A DNA stretch of 11,789 bases, taken from positions 1 through 11,789 of the forward strand of contig JANBQS010000799.1 of NCBI GenBank assembly GCA_027577415.1, in the 5' to 3' direction. Source of the DNA: Coemansia sp. RSA 922 (Eukaryota > Kickxellomycota > Kickxellomycetes > Kickxellales > Kickxellaceae). Below, piece after piece: positions 1 through 7,631 of this stretch. The position numbers and the translations under genes are program-made. The stretch's first letter is position 1; each line of letters starts with the position of its first letter. The notes under the pieces were generated by a model, which saw only the letters and a program-made list of their open reading frames with translations, was not told the DNA's origin and did no database searches.

Positions 1-38
1 TGTTGTTGCATCTCGCTCCAAGGGGCGCCAGGGGCATG

Positions 39-47
39 CCTTTTATA
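39..47 (-). promoter_or_regulatory. TATA box for a gene left of the window
   Basis: Read on the minus strand this is TATAAAAGG, a near-ideal TATA box. An ATG at 11-9 on the same strand follows about 36 nt later with G at -3 and reads Met-Gln-Gln before the edge. The start of a leftward gene is therefore plausible, but the coding sequence visible is too short to call. Upstream lies a GC-rich segment at 55-66 that could be a proximal element. Confidence 0.4.
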
Positions 48-643
48 GCATTTTGGGGGGCGGGATGGGCGAGGTTTTCCAAGCTTGCATTTTTTCTCTC
101 TTCCCCTGGCTGTTGCTCTCTCTCGGCTTACGCCGAGTGCAGCTTCTCTGTTGTGCAGCTGACACTCCACGCATGTCTGTCGGGCCAAAACGACGTAGCC
201 TCTGGCGCACTTTCACTGGCCCTCATAGTCAACCAGGCAGTGAGGAAATAAGAAAAACAACTGCCGCGGAGCTGCACATGTAAGCGCCACCCATTTCCGA
301 GTGTTTTTTGAGAACTTTTCCCCTTGCCGTTCACTTTGCGATTGGCTGGGGTTTGCTATCTTATCTATACATAGCGTATCCCGACTTGTCCTTTTTTTTG
401 TCTCCAATTGTGGAAAAAGGCCTTGCCGACGGCGTTCCCACGATTCCCCCTAAACAATTGAAGTAATATACGCACATTGCGCCCAATGTACGTAATTTGT
501 GCTCGCTGCCCCCCCCATCATCATCTCTTTGGGGGCAGATGCCGACAGGCTTTCTTATCTCTGTCCACACACACGCACAAAAGATTGCTAGTCTAAAAAC
601 AGTGCTCCGAGGCATGAATCTACCTCAATGGAAAAGATAAACT

Positions 644-712
644 ACTGGATCCTGCATGAGACCTGGAGCCAGATCATCAATGGATCGAGCTTTCATTGAT
701 ATCGGATCCAGT
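644..712. repeat. Compound inverted repeat, three-way-junction-like
   Basis: The outer arms ACTGGATCC (644-652) and GGATCCAGT (704-712) are perfect 9-bp complements. Directly inside the right arm is a second stem: GAT plus ATCAATGGA (672-674, 676-684) pairs with TTCATTGAT plus ATC (692-703), with one G-T wobble, one bulged C at 675 and a 7-nt loop (685-691). The left spacer contains CTGGAGCCAG, able to form a small 4-bp stem. Together they could fold as a closed three-way junction. It lies in non-coding DNA. Nothing identifies it as a known RNA: the hammerhead core CTGANGA and snoRNA boxes are absent. It may be a cruciform, a remnant of a mobile element, or part of an untranslated transcript. 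Confidence 0.5.
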
Positions 713-992
713 GGGAACGCCCCCGGTCTGCACCGCCACCTTTGGTGACAGGTACAGCAATAAGCTCGAGCAAAATAGGGACAAGAGACCTGTATAATGA
801 CCTGTTGTCTACAAGAAGACCGTTGGCATTGTGTGACAATGAGTATCCGTTTGTTTAGAGTCGCCACAAACAAGAGTGATTTTCTTCTCCTTGCGCTGAA
901 CTGGGTGACCCGTTTCGAATATAATTATATAAACTGGTATTTTAGTGGTGGCTATGGTGTGCTCATTTTCACAACACAGACAAATAGGGCAG

Positions 993-1000
993 TATATAAG
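993..1000 (+). promoter_or_regulatory. Orphan TATA-like element
   Basis: TATATAAG is followed by a pyrimidine-rich run (1008-1024) resembling the initiator region seen before other genes here. The next ATG (1026) opens only 19 codons, with no clear splice continuation. It may drive a distal start for the coatomer transcript or an unrecognised non-coding RNA, or be chance in AT-rich DNA. Confidence 0.2.
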
Positions 1001-1083
1001 ATATGCTTTCTTTTCTTTTACTCTCATGCTTTGTATTTGCGACAAGTCTTATCAGCTTTTGAGTAGGTGCTGCGGATTTGCGT

Positions 1084-1126
1084 AAAATATATATTTTAAC
1101 GTGGCCTCAGCCAGCTTGGCTGGAGG
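1084..1126. repeat. Two adjacent inverted repeats
   Basis: AAAATATATATTTT (1084-1097) is a perfect 14-bp palindrome, extendable by CGT/ACG with a one-base bulge. Seven bases later CCTCAGCCA (1105-1113) pairs with TGGCT-G-GAGG (1117-1126) around a 3-nt loop with one bulged G. The second could form a stable GC-rich hairpin in RNA. There is no coding context. Function is unknown. Confidence 0.4.
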
Positions 1127-1449
1127 GGGCCGATTCCTCTCCATGACTTGAATGAATAGTATTAAAAAGGCATCTACATCCTGGAATATTCCATTTTCCC
1201 CCCTCTTCTTTTCCTTGAATGAAAACCAAACAATCTCCCCTAGCGGGAACCAATTATTGAGGACACTGGCCAGAAAGACGCGAAAAGACCATGGCTAGCA
1301 AGAGTTATGGTGCTAATCTCTTTTAGTGGTGATGAGGTGGCAGTAATCGGCGTTGGTCGATTATGATTGGGCTGAGTTGAGGAACAGGCTCTAAAGAGGG
1401 GCGATGGCATACATTCAAATATTTTCTCTTTTGTCAACTTGGAATTCAA

Positions 1450-1456
1450 TATATAT
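1450..1456 (+). promoter_or_regulatory. TATA box of the coatomer gamma gene
   Basis: TATATAT lies 51 nt before the ATG at 1501, matching the spacing of TATA elements before the transporter and DUF4211 genes in this window. The start codon has A at -3 (GAGAAGAAATG), a good fungal initiation context. Confidence 0.45.
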
Positions 1457-1500
1457 TAAGATATTTTCAATTTCGTAAGACTTTCACAACTTGAGAAGAA

Positions 1501-4370
1501 ATGAGCCGGAAGTACGAAGAGGATGCGGGTAAGACTCGGGGAATCCATCTGAAACAAACAGAAAAAGACATAAATAAGCTAAATGTGTTGCACGAGTTGT
1601 AGATGATCTTGGAGCGGTTATGAACCTCGACCACTCGGTGGTTTTGCAGGAGGCACGGATGTTTAACGAGACACCGATCCGGCCACGGCAGTCGCGGCTA
1701 CTACTGGCAAAGATAGTGTTCTTGCTCTACCGCGGAGACTCAATGTCGACGACAGAGGCGACAAACCTGTTCTTCAGCATCACCAAGCTGTTCCAGTGCA
1801 AGGACATGGCGTTGCGGCAGATGGTGTACCTGACGATCAAGGAGCTGTCGACAATCTCAGAGGACGTGATCATGGTGACCAGCAGTCTAATGAAGGACAT
1901 GCAGCCGACGTCAGAAATTACGTACCGCGCCAACGCCATACGGGCTCTGTGTAAGATTGTCGACCCGTCGATGCTGCCTGGCATTGAGCGGTTCCTCAAG
2001 GGAGCCATTGTCGAAAAATCGCCACTGATAGCGTCGGCGGCGCTCGTGTCGTCGCTGCACCTGTTCAACGAGGCCAAGGACGTGGTGCGGCGGTGGGGCA
2101 ACGAGGTGGGCGAGGCGCTTAATGGAAAATCACTCTCCTCAAACACGTCGTTCTTTGGCAGCTCGTCGAGCCAGGGCCAGGTGGTGTCGACGTCGAATAT
2201 CGTGCAGTACCACGCGATTGGACTGCTGTATGCGATTAGGCAGCACGACCGGATGGCGGTGCTCAAGCTCGTGCAGTCGTTCTCGGGGCAGAACAAGGGC
2301 AGCGGCGGGTGGCTGGGTGGCGGGGCATCCAGCTCGGTGCTGCGCAGCAACGCGGCGCAGGTGATGCTGATCCGGTACGCAGTGCGCGTGATGGAGAGCG
2401 ACGCCAGCCTGGTTCCGCAGCTGCACGCTCTGCTGGAGGAGTGGATCCGGCACCGGTCGGACATGGTCAGCCTGGAGGCGGCGCGCGCGGTGTGCCAGCT
2501 CAAAGACGTCACGGACAAGCAGCTGACGGCGGCGGTCAACGCGCTGCAGCTGTTCCTGTCGTCGCCCAAGGCGGTGGTGCGGTTTGCGGCGATCCGCACG
2601 CTGAACGTGCTGGCGCGCACGCACGCCGAGGCGGTGCAGCCGTGCAACGTGGACATGGAGGGGCTGATTACGGACAGCAACCGGTCGGTGGCGACGTTTG
2701 CGATCACCACGCTGCTCAAGACCGGCAACGAGGCGTCGGTGGAGCGGCTGATGAAGCAGATGCAGGGCTTCATGGCCGAGATCAGCGACGAGTTCAAGAT
2801 CATCGTGGCCGAGGCCGTGCGCAGCCTGTGCAGCAAGTTCCCCGCCAAGCACGGCCTGTTCCTGGGCTTCCTGTCGGGCGTGCTGCGCGACGAGGGCGGG
2901 TACGAGTTCAAGCGCGCCGCCATCGAGGCCATCGTCGACCTGGCCAAGCACGTGGCCGAGTGCCGTGAGGTGGCGCTGGGCCACCTGTGCGAGTTCATCG
3001 AGGACTGCGAGTTCACCAAGCTGTCGGTGCGCGTGCTGCACTTTTTGGGCGAGGAGGGCCCGGCCACCGCGCGCCCCACCGTGTACATCCGCCACATCTA
3101 CAACCGCGTGGTGCTGGAGAACGCCGTGGTGCGTGCCGCCGCCGTCAGCGCCCTGGCCAAGTTCGGCGCTGCTCCCAAGGCCGACGCGGCTTTGCAGCGG
3201 TCTGTGCGCGTGCTGCTGACGCGGTGCCTGGACGACCGCGACGACGAGGTGCGCGACCGCGCCGCCTGGGGCCTGCGCATGACTGGCGCCGAGCAGACGC
3301 GGTCCAGGTACGTGCGCGACGACAGCACCTTCTCGCTGGCCGTGCTTGAGCGCCGCCTGGTCGAGTACTGCGCTGACCCGCAGGCCGCCAAAAGATCGCG
3401 CTTTGATTTTGCCGGAGTCCCGCGTATCTCGCGTGCGCAGGAGGAGGAGACGCGCCACCGCGTGCGCCTCGATGCCATGGACCAGGTGCTGACTGGCTCG
3501 GCCCTGAGCACGTCGGCCGCTGCTGCCAAGGACGACGTGCCTCAGAGCGCCGAGGAGGAGCGCTCGATGGACAACAAGCTGCTGGCCGCCATCCCCGAGC
3601 TGGCCGCCTTTGGCGAGCAGCCGCTGGTGTCGTCGCAGCGCGCCGTCGAGCTGACCGAGTCCGAGACCGAGTATGTCGTGCGCTGCGTCAAGCACGTGTA
3701 CGAGCGCCATGTGGTGTTCCAGTTCGACGTCACGAACACTATTGCCGAGCAAGTGCTTGAGCAGGTTGAGGTGGCCATGGAGTCTGACGACATTGACGGC
3801 CTGCTGCAGCCCGTGGTTGCTGTGTCCATCCCCGTGCTGCGCTACGACGCCCCAGGCACTGCCTACGTGGCCTTTGAGCGCCTGACCGACGATATACCAG
3901 CAGCGTCGTTTGCCTGTACGCTCAAGTTCATTGTCAAGGAATGCGACCCGGCTACGGGAGAGCCCGAGGAGGGTGACGATGGCTTTGACGACGATTACTC
4001 ACTGGAGGCCGTTGATCTTGGTCCCGGCGACTTTATGCAGCCTACTTATATCCCTGACTCGGATGCACTGTGGGAGTCCTTGGAAGGAGGAGAGTCTATT
4101 GAGACGTTTGCCTTGTCTAGCTTTGAGAGTATCGAGGAGTGTATCACAAAGGTCTGCGATCTCCTTAATATGTGCCCGCTTGAAGGTGCGCTTTCGCCTA
4201 GGAGCAAGGCCGCGCACAAGGCGGCGTTTACTGGAAAGTGGATGGGTCGCGCAAAGACCGTTGCGCGTACGCGTATGACTTATCAGAAAGGAGCTGGTGT
4301 TACTATGGAACTGACTGTGCGTAGCGAGGATCCTACTGTGAGTGAACTAGTAGTGTCAGCAATTGCCTAG
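1501..4370 (+). CDS. SEC21: Coatomer subunit gamma (COPI coat), two exons
   Basis: Gamma subunit of the COPI coat, which forms Golgi-derived vesicles and returns cargo to the ER; it belongs to the adaptin-like F-subcomplex recruited by Arf1-GTP. The CDS joins 1501-1528 and 1603-4370, 931 residues. The short first exon gives MSRKYEEDADDLGAV and restores the usual N terminus before the family hallmark VLQEARMFNETPI. Residues about 25-575 are the HEAT/adaptin trunk (TTEATNLFFSITKLFQ, AIRTLNVLA, FIEDCEFTKLSVRVLHFLG). A charged linker runs to about 690. The appendage beta-sandwich begins near VELTESETEYVVRC (691), and the C-terminal platform covers about 822-931. It is longer than the roughly 874-residue human protein, partly through Ser/Gly-rich loops near 183-207 and 235-257. 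Codons at 2100-3700 almost all end in G or C, unlike neighbouring genes. Identification is very secure; exon 1 is inferred from splice sites and homology. Confidence 0.96.
1529..1602 (+). other. Intron 1 of the coatomer gamma gene
   Basis: A 74-nt phase-1 intron with donor GTAAGA, branch-like CTAAA at 1579-1583 and acceptor TTGTAG. Removing it joins G to AT, making an Asp codon, and extends the frame upstream through six more codons (DDLGAV) to a 9-codon first exon with a fitting family N terminus. Confidence 0.85.
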
Positions 4371-4409
4371 ATAGGCAATACTTTTTTATTATTATAATTC
4401 TTCTTTTTT
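4371..4409. terminator. Shared 3'-end region between convergent genes
   Basis: Only 39 nt separate the stop codons of the coatomer gene (TAG, plus) and the ketobutyrate ligase (TAG, minus). On the minus strand AATAAA at 4390-4385, about 20 nt past the ligase stop, is a canonical poly(A) signal. On the plus strand the region is T-rich (CTTTTTTATTATTATAATTC), typical of fungal 3' ends, and an AATAAC at 4413-4418 lies inside the ligase. Cleavage on either strand would fall in or next to the opposing coding sequence, so the two transcripts probably overlap. Confidence 0.55.
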
Positions 4410-5690
4410 CTAAATAACTTTCAATTCACGGCCAACAGCGATAAACGAGTCTACTGCATAGTTGACTTGGTCCAAGGTATGAGCAGCCGAGAGCTGGACG
4501 CGAATACGAGCCATGTCTTTGGGTACGACTGGGTATGAGAATCCAACGACATAGATACCGCGCTCCAACATCATTTCCGCCATTTTCGCCGCCAACTTTG
4601 CGTCACCCAACATCACTGGAATAATAGCATGGTCTTTACCCGCCAAAACAAACCCGGCATCCTGCATACGCTGGCGGAACACCTTGGCGTTATTCCACAG
4701 ACTATCTAGTAGCGGAGTGCGAGTTTCCTCGTTGCTAACTATATCCAGAGCTGCTGCCGCGGCACCCACCACGCTGGGTGGCAGTGTGTTTGAGAACAGG
4801 TAAGGCCGAGACGTATTACGCAGCATAGAGATAAGAAGTGGTGAGCCGGTTGTGTAGCCGCCGGCAGCACCGCCTAGAGCTTTACCTAGAGTAGAGTTTA
4901 CTAGGTGGACGCGGTCCAAGACACCTGCATACTCGCCTGAGCCGCGACCGGTGGGGCCGAGGAAACCCGTGGCATGAGCATCGTCGACAAAGAGCACTGC
5001 GTTATGGCGTTCGACAACGTCGCAGATATCGCGTAGTGGAGCAATGTTTCCATCCATAGAAAACACACCGTCGGTGGCTACTAACTTGACGCGACAGTGT
5101 TTGGCGTTTTCTAACTGTTCGTTGAGATCAGCTACATCTCCGTTCTTGTACCTGAATCTCTGAGCTTTACTCAGACGCACTCCATCGATAATCGACGCAT
5201 GGTTTAGAGAGTCGCTGATGATAGCATCTTTAGCTGTCAAGAGTGATTCAAATATACCGGCATTTGCATCAAAGCAAGAGGCGTAGAGGATAGTGTCTCC
5301 TCCGGTGCCGTAGAATTCGGAGATCTGCGTTTCGAGGTCTTTATGGATCGACTGCGTGCCACAGATGAATCGGACTGAGCTTAGTCCGTTACCCCATTGC
5401 TGCAGGTACGATGTAGCACGGGATACGACGTGAGGGTGGTCTGCTAGTCCGAGATAATTGTTGGCGCAAAAGTTCAACACGGGTGTGCTGCTGTTTTGCA
5501 CGTTGATTGACGACCGCTGAGGTGTGGTTATTACGCGTTCGGTCTTGAATGTACCAGCAGCTTTCATGTCGGAAAGAGCCGTGGTAATACGCTCCTCTAG
5601 GGTAGACGGCAGTTTGGCCGTGCTTAGTAGGCGCCGGGCGACTGCTGAACTCTTGGAGGAGGAGGATCGAAGAAGCAGAGACGATGACAT
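4410..5690 (-). CDS. GCAT: 2-amino-3-ketobutyrate CoA ligase (glycine C-acetyltransferase), mitochondrial
   Basis: A pyridoxal-phosphate enzyme of the alpha-oxoamine synthase family that cleaves 2-amino-3-ketobutyrate with CoA to glycine and acetyl-CoA, the second step of mitochondrial threonine breakdown. It has 426 residues against about 398 in the E. coli enzyme, the excess being an N-terminal presequence. The first ~26 residues are Ser/Arg/Leu-rich without acidic residues, a typical mitochondrial presequence. Motifs are CANNYLGL (75-82), SLNHASIIDG with the cofactor-stacking His164, DDAHATG (236-242) and STLGKALGG with the cofactor lysine Lys270. I chose the ATG at 5690 (A at -3) over the in-frame ATG at 5762, which has a poor context, adds 24 residues before the presequence and reads through a TATA-like element. 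The gene has no intron. It is head to head with the threonine dehydrogenase that makes its substrate. The related aminolevulinate and serine palmitoyl synthases are less likely given the context and overall match. Confidence 0.93.
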   Translation of the reverse strand: MSSSLLLRSSSSKSSAVARRLLSTAKLPSTLEERITTALSDMKAAGTFKTERVITTPQRSSINVQNSSTPVLNFCANNYLGLADHPHVVSRATSYLQQWGNGLSSVRFICGTQSIHKDLETQISEFYGTGGDTILYASCFDANAGIFESLLTAKDAIISDSLNHASIIDGVRLSKAQRFRYKNGDVADLNEQLENAKHCRVKLVATDGVFSMDGNIAPLRDICDVVERHNAVLFVDDAHATGFLGPTGRGSGEYAGVLDRVHLVNSTLGKALGGAAGGYTTGSPLLISMLRNTSRPYLFSNTLPPSVVGAAAAALDIVSNEETRTPLLDSLWNNAKVFRQRMQDAGFVLAGKDHAIIPVMLGDAKLAAKMAEMMLERGIYVVGFSYPVVPKDMARIRVQLSAAHTLDQVNYAVDSFIAVGRELKVI

Positions 5691-5983
5691 TGTCGAAAAA
5701 TAATTAACAAGAAAAGTGGATATAGGAAAGAGAAAAAGGTCTTGTGATGATCTCAAGTACATGCGGATACTTAAACAAGGGGAGAGGTTCCCACGGCCTA
5801 ATCATACTCGGACACCTCAAACACAGACCAGCTGCAAAATGTACTTGAAACGACTGTGGGAAAGTATTTTTTTATCTGTCAGTGGCGTCTTTGTAATGTT
5901 AAGCAACAAAAAGCCACATTTTCTTTCTTTCCTTTTTCTTCTGCTTCGTGGTCCATATTATCAATTTACTGTCTTCTTTGCTG

Positions 5984-5990
5984 TGACTCA
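5984..5990 (+). promoter_or_regulatory. TGACTCA site (Gcn4/AP-1 type bZIP)
   Basis: An exact TGACTCA, the palindromic binding site known for Gcn4/CPC-1 regulators of amino-acid metabolism and for AP-1 type bZIP factors. It lies 294 nt from the ligase ATG and 364 nt from the dehydrogenase ATG, next to TATATATATA. A 7-mer can occur by chance, but location between two amino-acid genes and a second core nearby raise its weight. Confidence 0.45.
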
Positions 5991-6042
5991 CTCTATATAT
6001 ATCAAACATTCTACTGATAGTAACCAAAGTAAGTAATCATAA

Positions 6043-6049
6043 AGAGTCA
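6043..6049 (-). promoter_or_regulatory. Second TGACTC core, opposite orientation
   Basis: On the minus strand this reads TGACTCT, the six-base Gcn4 core with a mismatch at the last base. It is 59 bp from the exact site at 5984-5990, start to start. Confidence 0.35.
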
Positions 6050-6353
6050 CCTGGCAAAAACTGACTACGCCATATTCGACTTAAACAATAGCGGGGAGGG
6101 GAGGTTTGTTCCACAAAAAGTTTTGACATCAAAAAACTCCACTCCCCAAATTTGTCATCAACGATTCCCCTCCGCCTTTTTTTACTTGGTGAGAAGCTCG
6201 AAGAAGAGGGCCTACACCCAAATAAAAAATTTTTGTTAAAAAGAAACGGGCCCGGGTCTATATTTTCCTCCCCCGTTCAAAATTACTTTTTGCCAACCAA
6301 CTAAAAACTCTTCTCTTTTCTCTTACTCTCGACAACCTTTTTCATTTAATAGG

Positions 6354-7616
6354 ATGCTTGCTTCAGCCCGCCAAACTCTGCGAACTCCCTTTGCCCGCCT
6401 CGCCTTTGCGCGACGGCTCCATTCAACTACCAACCCACCCCGTGTCCTGGTTACCGGTAGTCTAGGTCAACTTGGAACGACTATGGTTAATACTCTTCGG
6501 TAAGTCTCGAGGTGATATATAATTTTTCCACTTACTATAAGAGGAAAAAAATGAAAAAGGAGTCTTTTATCCGTTTATTGGATCGACAAGAAAATTATAT
6601 TTTGCACGCGAGCTCACACTTTTCATAATAAAAAATGATCTGCACTAATTAACTATAATTTTTTTGTTTGTAGGGCAAAGTTTGGCAACGAGAATGTCAT
6701 TGCTTCTGATATCAAAAAGCCCAGCATCGAGCAGCGCAGCACCGGTCCGTTTGTATACGCCGACGTACTAAATTACCGCGCACTAGAGCAGATAGTTGTA
6801 GACTATGGAATCGATTGGGTTGTACATTTCTCGGCTATTCTCTCTGCAGCCGGTGAGCGCAACCCGTCATTGGGTCTCAATGTCAATATCACTGGTTTCC
6901 AGAACGTATTGGATTTGGCCAAGGCACACAACCTCCGACTTTTATCTCCTAGCACCATGGGTGCATTCGGACCCACTACGCCCAAGGACTCTACGCCCGA
7001 TCTGACTATCATGAGACCCAACACGATCTACGGTATAACCAAAGTACATATGGAGCTATTGGGCGAATACTACCAGGAAAAGTTCCAAGTAGATTTCCGT
7101 TCACTCCGTTACCCCGGTATTATCTCTGCTGACTCGCCGCCGGGTGGTGGTACTACTGATTATGCGGTGGATATATTCCATGCGGCGCTCAAACAAAACA
7201 GTTACGAGTCGTTTTTGGACGCTGATACTCGACTACCTATGGCATATATCGACGATTGTATTGTTGGTACTATGCAGCTACTGGAAGCGCCTCAGGAATC
7301 CCTAACTCAGAGAGTTTATAATGTGCACGCTTGCGATTTCTCGCCTCAGGAACTGGCGGGTGAGATTAGGAGACAGCATTCGGATGCCTTTGAGATCGCT
7401 TATCGTCCTGATTTCAGACAGGCTATTGCTGATACTTGGCCTAGGACTATGGCTGATGAGGCTGCGCGTAGAGATTGGGGCTGGAACCCGGTCTTTGGTA
7501 CTGCTGATATTGTCCGCGTAATGCTTGATAAACTAGGACCCGTCTATGCAACCACCTCTACTCCCACTACCGAGTCTTTGGTTGAAGAACTGCCGGCTGC
7601 CGTAGTAGCTAGCTAA
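6354..7616 (+). CDS. TDH: L-threonine 3-dehydrogenase (SDR type), mitochondrial, two exons
   Basis: Oxidises L-threonine to 2-amino-3-ketobutyrate with NAD+, the first step of mitochondrial threonine catabolism. The CDS joins 6354-6499 and 6674-7616, 362 residues. The N terminus (MLASARQTLRTPFARLAFAR) is Arg-rich with no acidic residues, a mitochondrial presequence. The Rossmann nucleotide motif VLVTGSLGQLG is at 31-41. The extended-SDR active site follows: S142/T143 in SPSTMGAFGP and YGITK with Tyr168 and Lys172. LRYPGIISADSPPGGGTTDY and the late DWGW are hallmarks shared with animal TDH. The last ~25 residues are a Thr/Ser/Ala-rich tail that may be disordered. The ATG at 6354 has G at -3. 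This fold is unrelated to the zinc-dependent medium-chain Tdh of E. coli. It is divergent from the ligase and tail to tail with the transporter, 15 nt away. Identification is secure. Confidence 0.95.
6500..6673 (+). other. Intron of the threonine dehydrogenase gene
   Basis: A 174-nt phase-2 intron with donor GTAAGT, a branch-like CTAAT about 27 nt before the 3' end, a T-rich tract and acceptor GTTTGTAG. Splicing joins CG to G (Arg49) between MVNTLR and AKFGNENVIASD, keeping the first Rossmann helix continuous. The intron is AT-rich with in-frame stops. Confidence 0.93.
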
Positions 7617-7631
7617 ATAATTTATTATTAT
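7617..7631. terminator. 15-nt convergent 3'-end region with mirrored poly(A) signals
   Basis: Between the dehydrogenase TAA and the transporter TGA lies TTATTATT-type sequence. AATAAA on the minus strand (7626-7621) is 6 nt past the transporter stop. On the plus strand AATAAT (7616-7621) overlaps it, forming an AATAA-T-TTATT inverted repeat. Cleavage 10-30 nt downstream would place each mRNA end inside the other gene's coding sequence. Confidence 0.5.

Larger units (their letters stand above)
1..1500. other. Long intergenic region upstream of the coatomer gamma gene
   Basis: No open frame here has convincing protein character: those present are under 90 codons, AT- or C-rich, and match nothing I recognise. 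I found no tRNA, U-snRNA or SRP RNA signature. The stretch probably holds two promoters facing away from each other, one for a minus-strand gene beyond the left edge and one for the coatomer gene, plus inverted repeats at 644-712 and 1084-1126. Positions 1315-1326 have a branch-site-like GCTAAT followed by CTCTTTTAG, which would do as an intron 3' end, but no matching exon is evident. Confidence 0.6.
5691..6353. promoter_or_regulatory. Shared divergent promoter of the threonine-degradation genes
   Basis: A 663-nt gap between two divergent start codons. For the dehydrogenase (+), TATATTTT at 6259-6266 is followed by a pyrimidine-rich tract (6309-6345) typical of fungal start regions. For the ligase (-), a weak TATATC (5724-5719) lies 34 nt from the ATG, and the central TATATATATA (5994-6003) could serve either side. 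AGGGG/CCCCT stress-response-like cores occur near 5776-5781, 6096-6102 and 6166-6170. Two TGACTC sites are listed separately. Frames inside this gap, including one of 106 codons at 5716-6036, look non-coding. Confidence 0.6.

Noticed and set aside
644..712. Hammerhead ribozyme, tRNA or snoRNA identity for the inverted repeat
   Set aside because: No CTGANGA/GAAA core, no tRNA T-arm sequence and no C/D or H/ACA boxes could be found.
787..805. Direct repeat GACCTGT spaced 12 bp apart
   Set aside because: Only two 7-bp copies with no link to a gene; chance is a sufficient explanation.
901..930. GTTTCGAAT resembling a tRNA T-loop
   Set aside because: The flanking bases cannot form a T stem and no D or anticodon arm is present.
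1026..1085. 19-codon frame after the orphan TATA element
   Set aside because: Too short, with no downstream exon of coding character.
1727..3752. Long antisense open frames of 456 and 537 codons opposite the coatomer gene
   Set aside because: They mirror the GC-rich third positions of the coatomer codons, have biased His/Arg/Leu/Gln or Ser/Arg composition, match no family and use the strand opposite an unmistakable gene.
5691..5762. Upstream in-frame ATG (5762) for the ketobutyrate ligase
   Set aside because: Poor initiation context, and it would bury the mitochondrial presequence behind 24 extra residues.
5716..6036. 106-codon plus-strand frame in the divergent promoter
   Set aside because: Low-complexity, Phe/Leu/Ser-rich in its second half, overlaps the ligase leader and the TGACTCA site, and has no recognisable domain.
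6870..7616. Threonine dehydrogenase as a 248-residue protein starting at 6870
   Set aside because: That start is a TTG inside the Rossmann domain. The upstream exon and a clear GTAAGT...TAG intron supply the presequence and the nucleotide-binding glycines.
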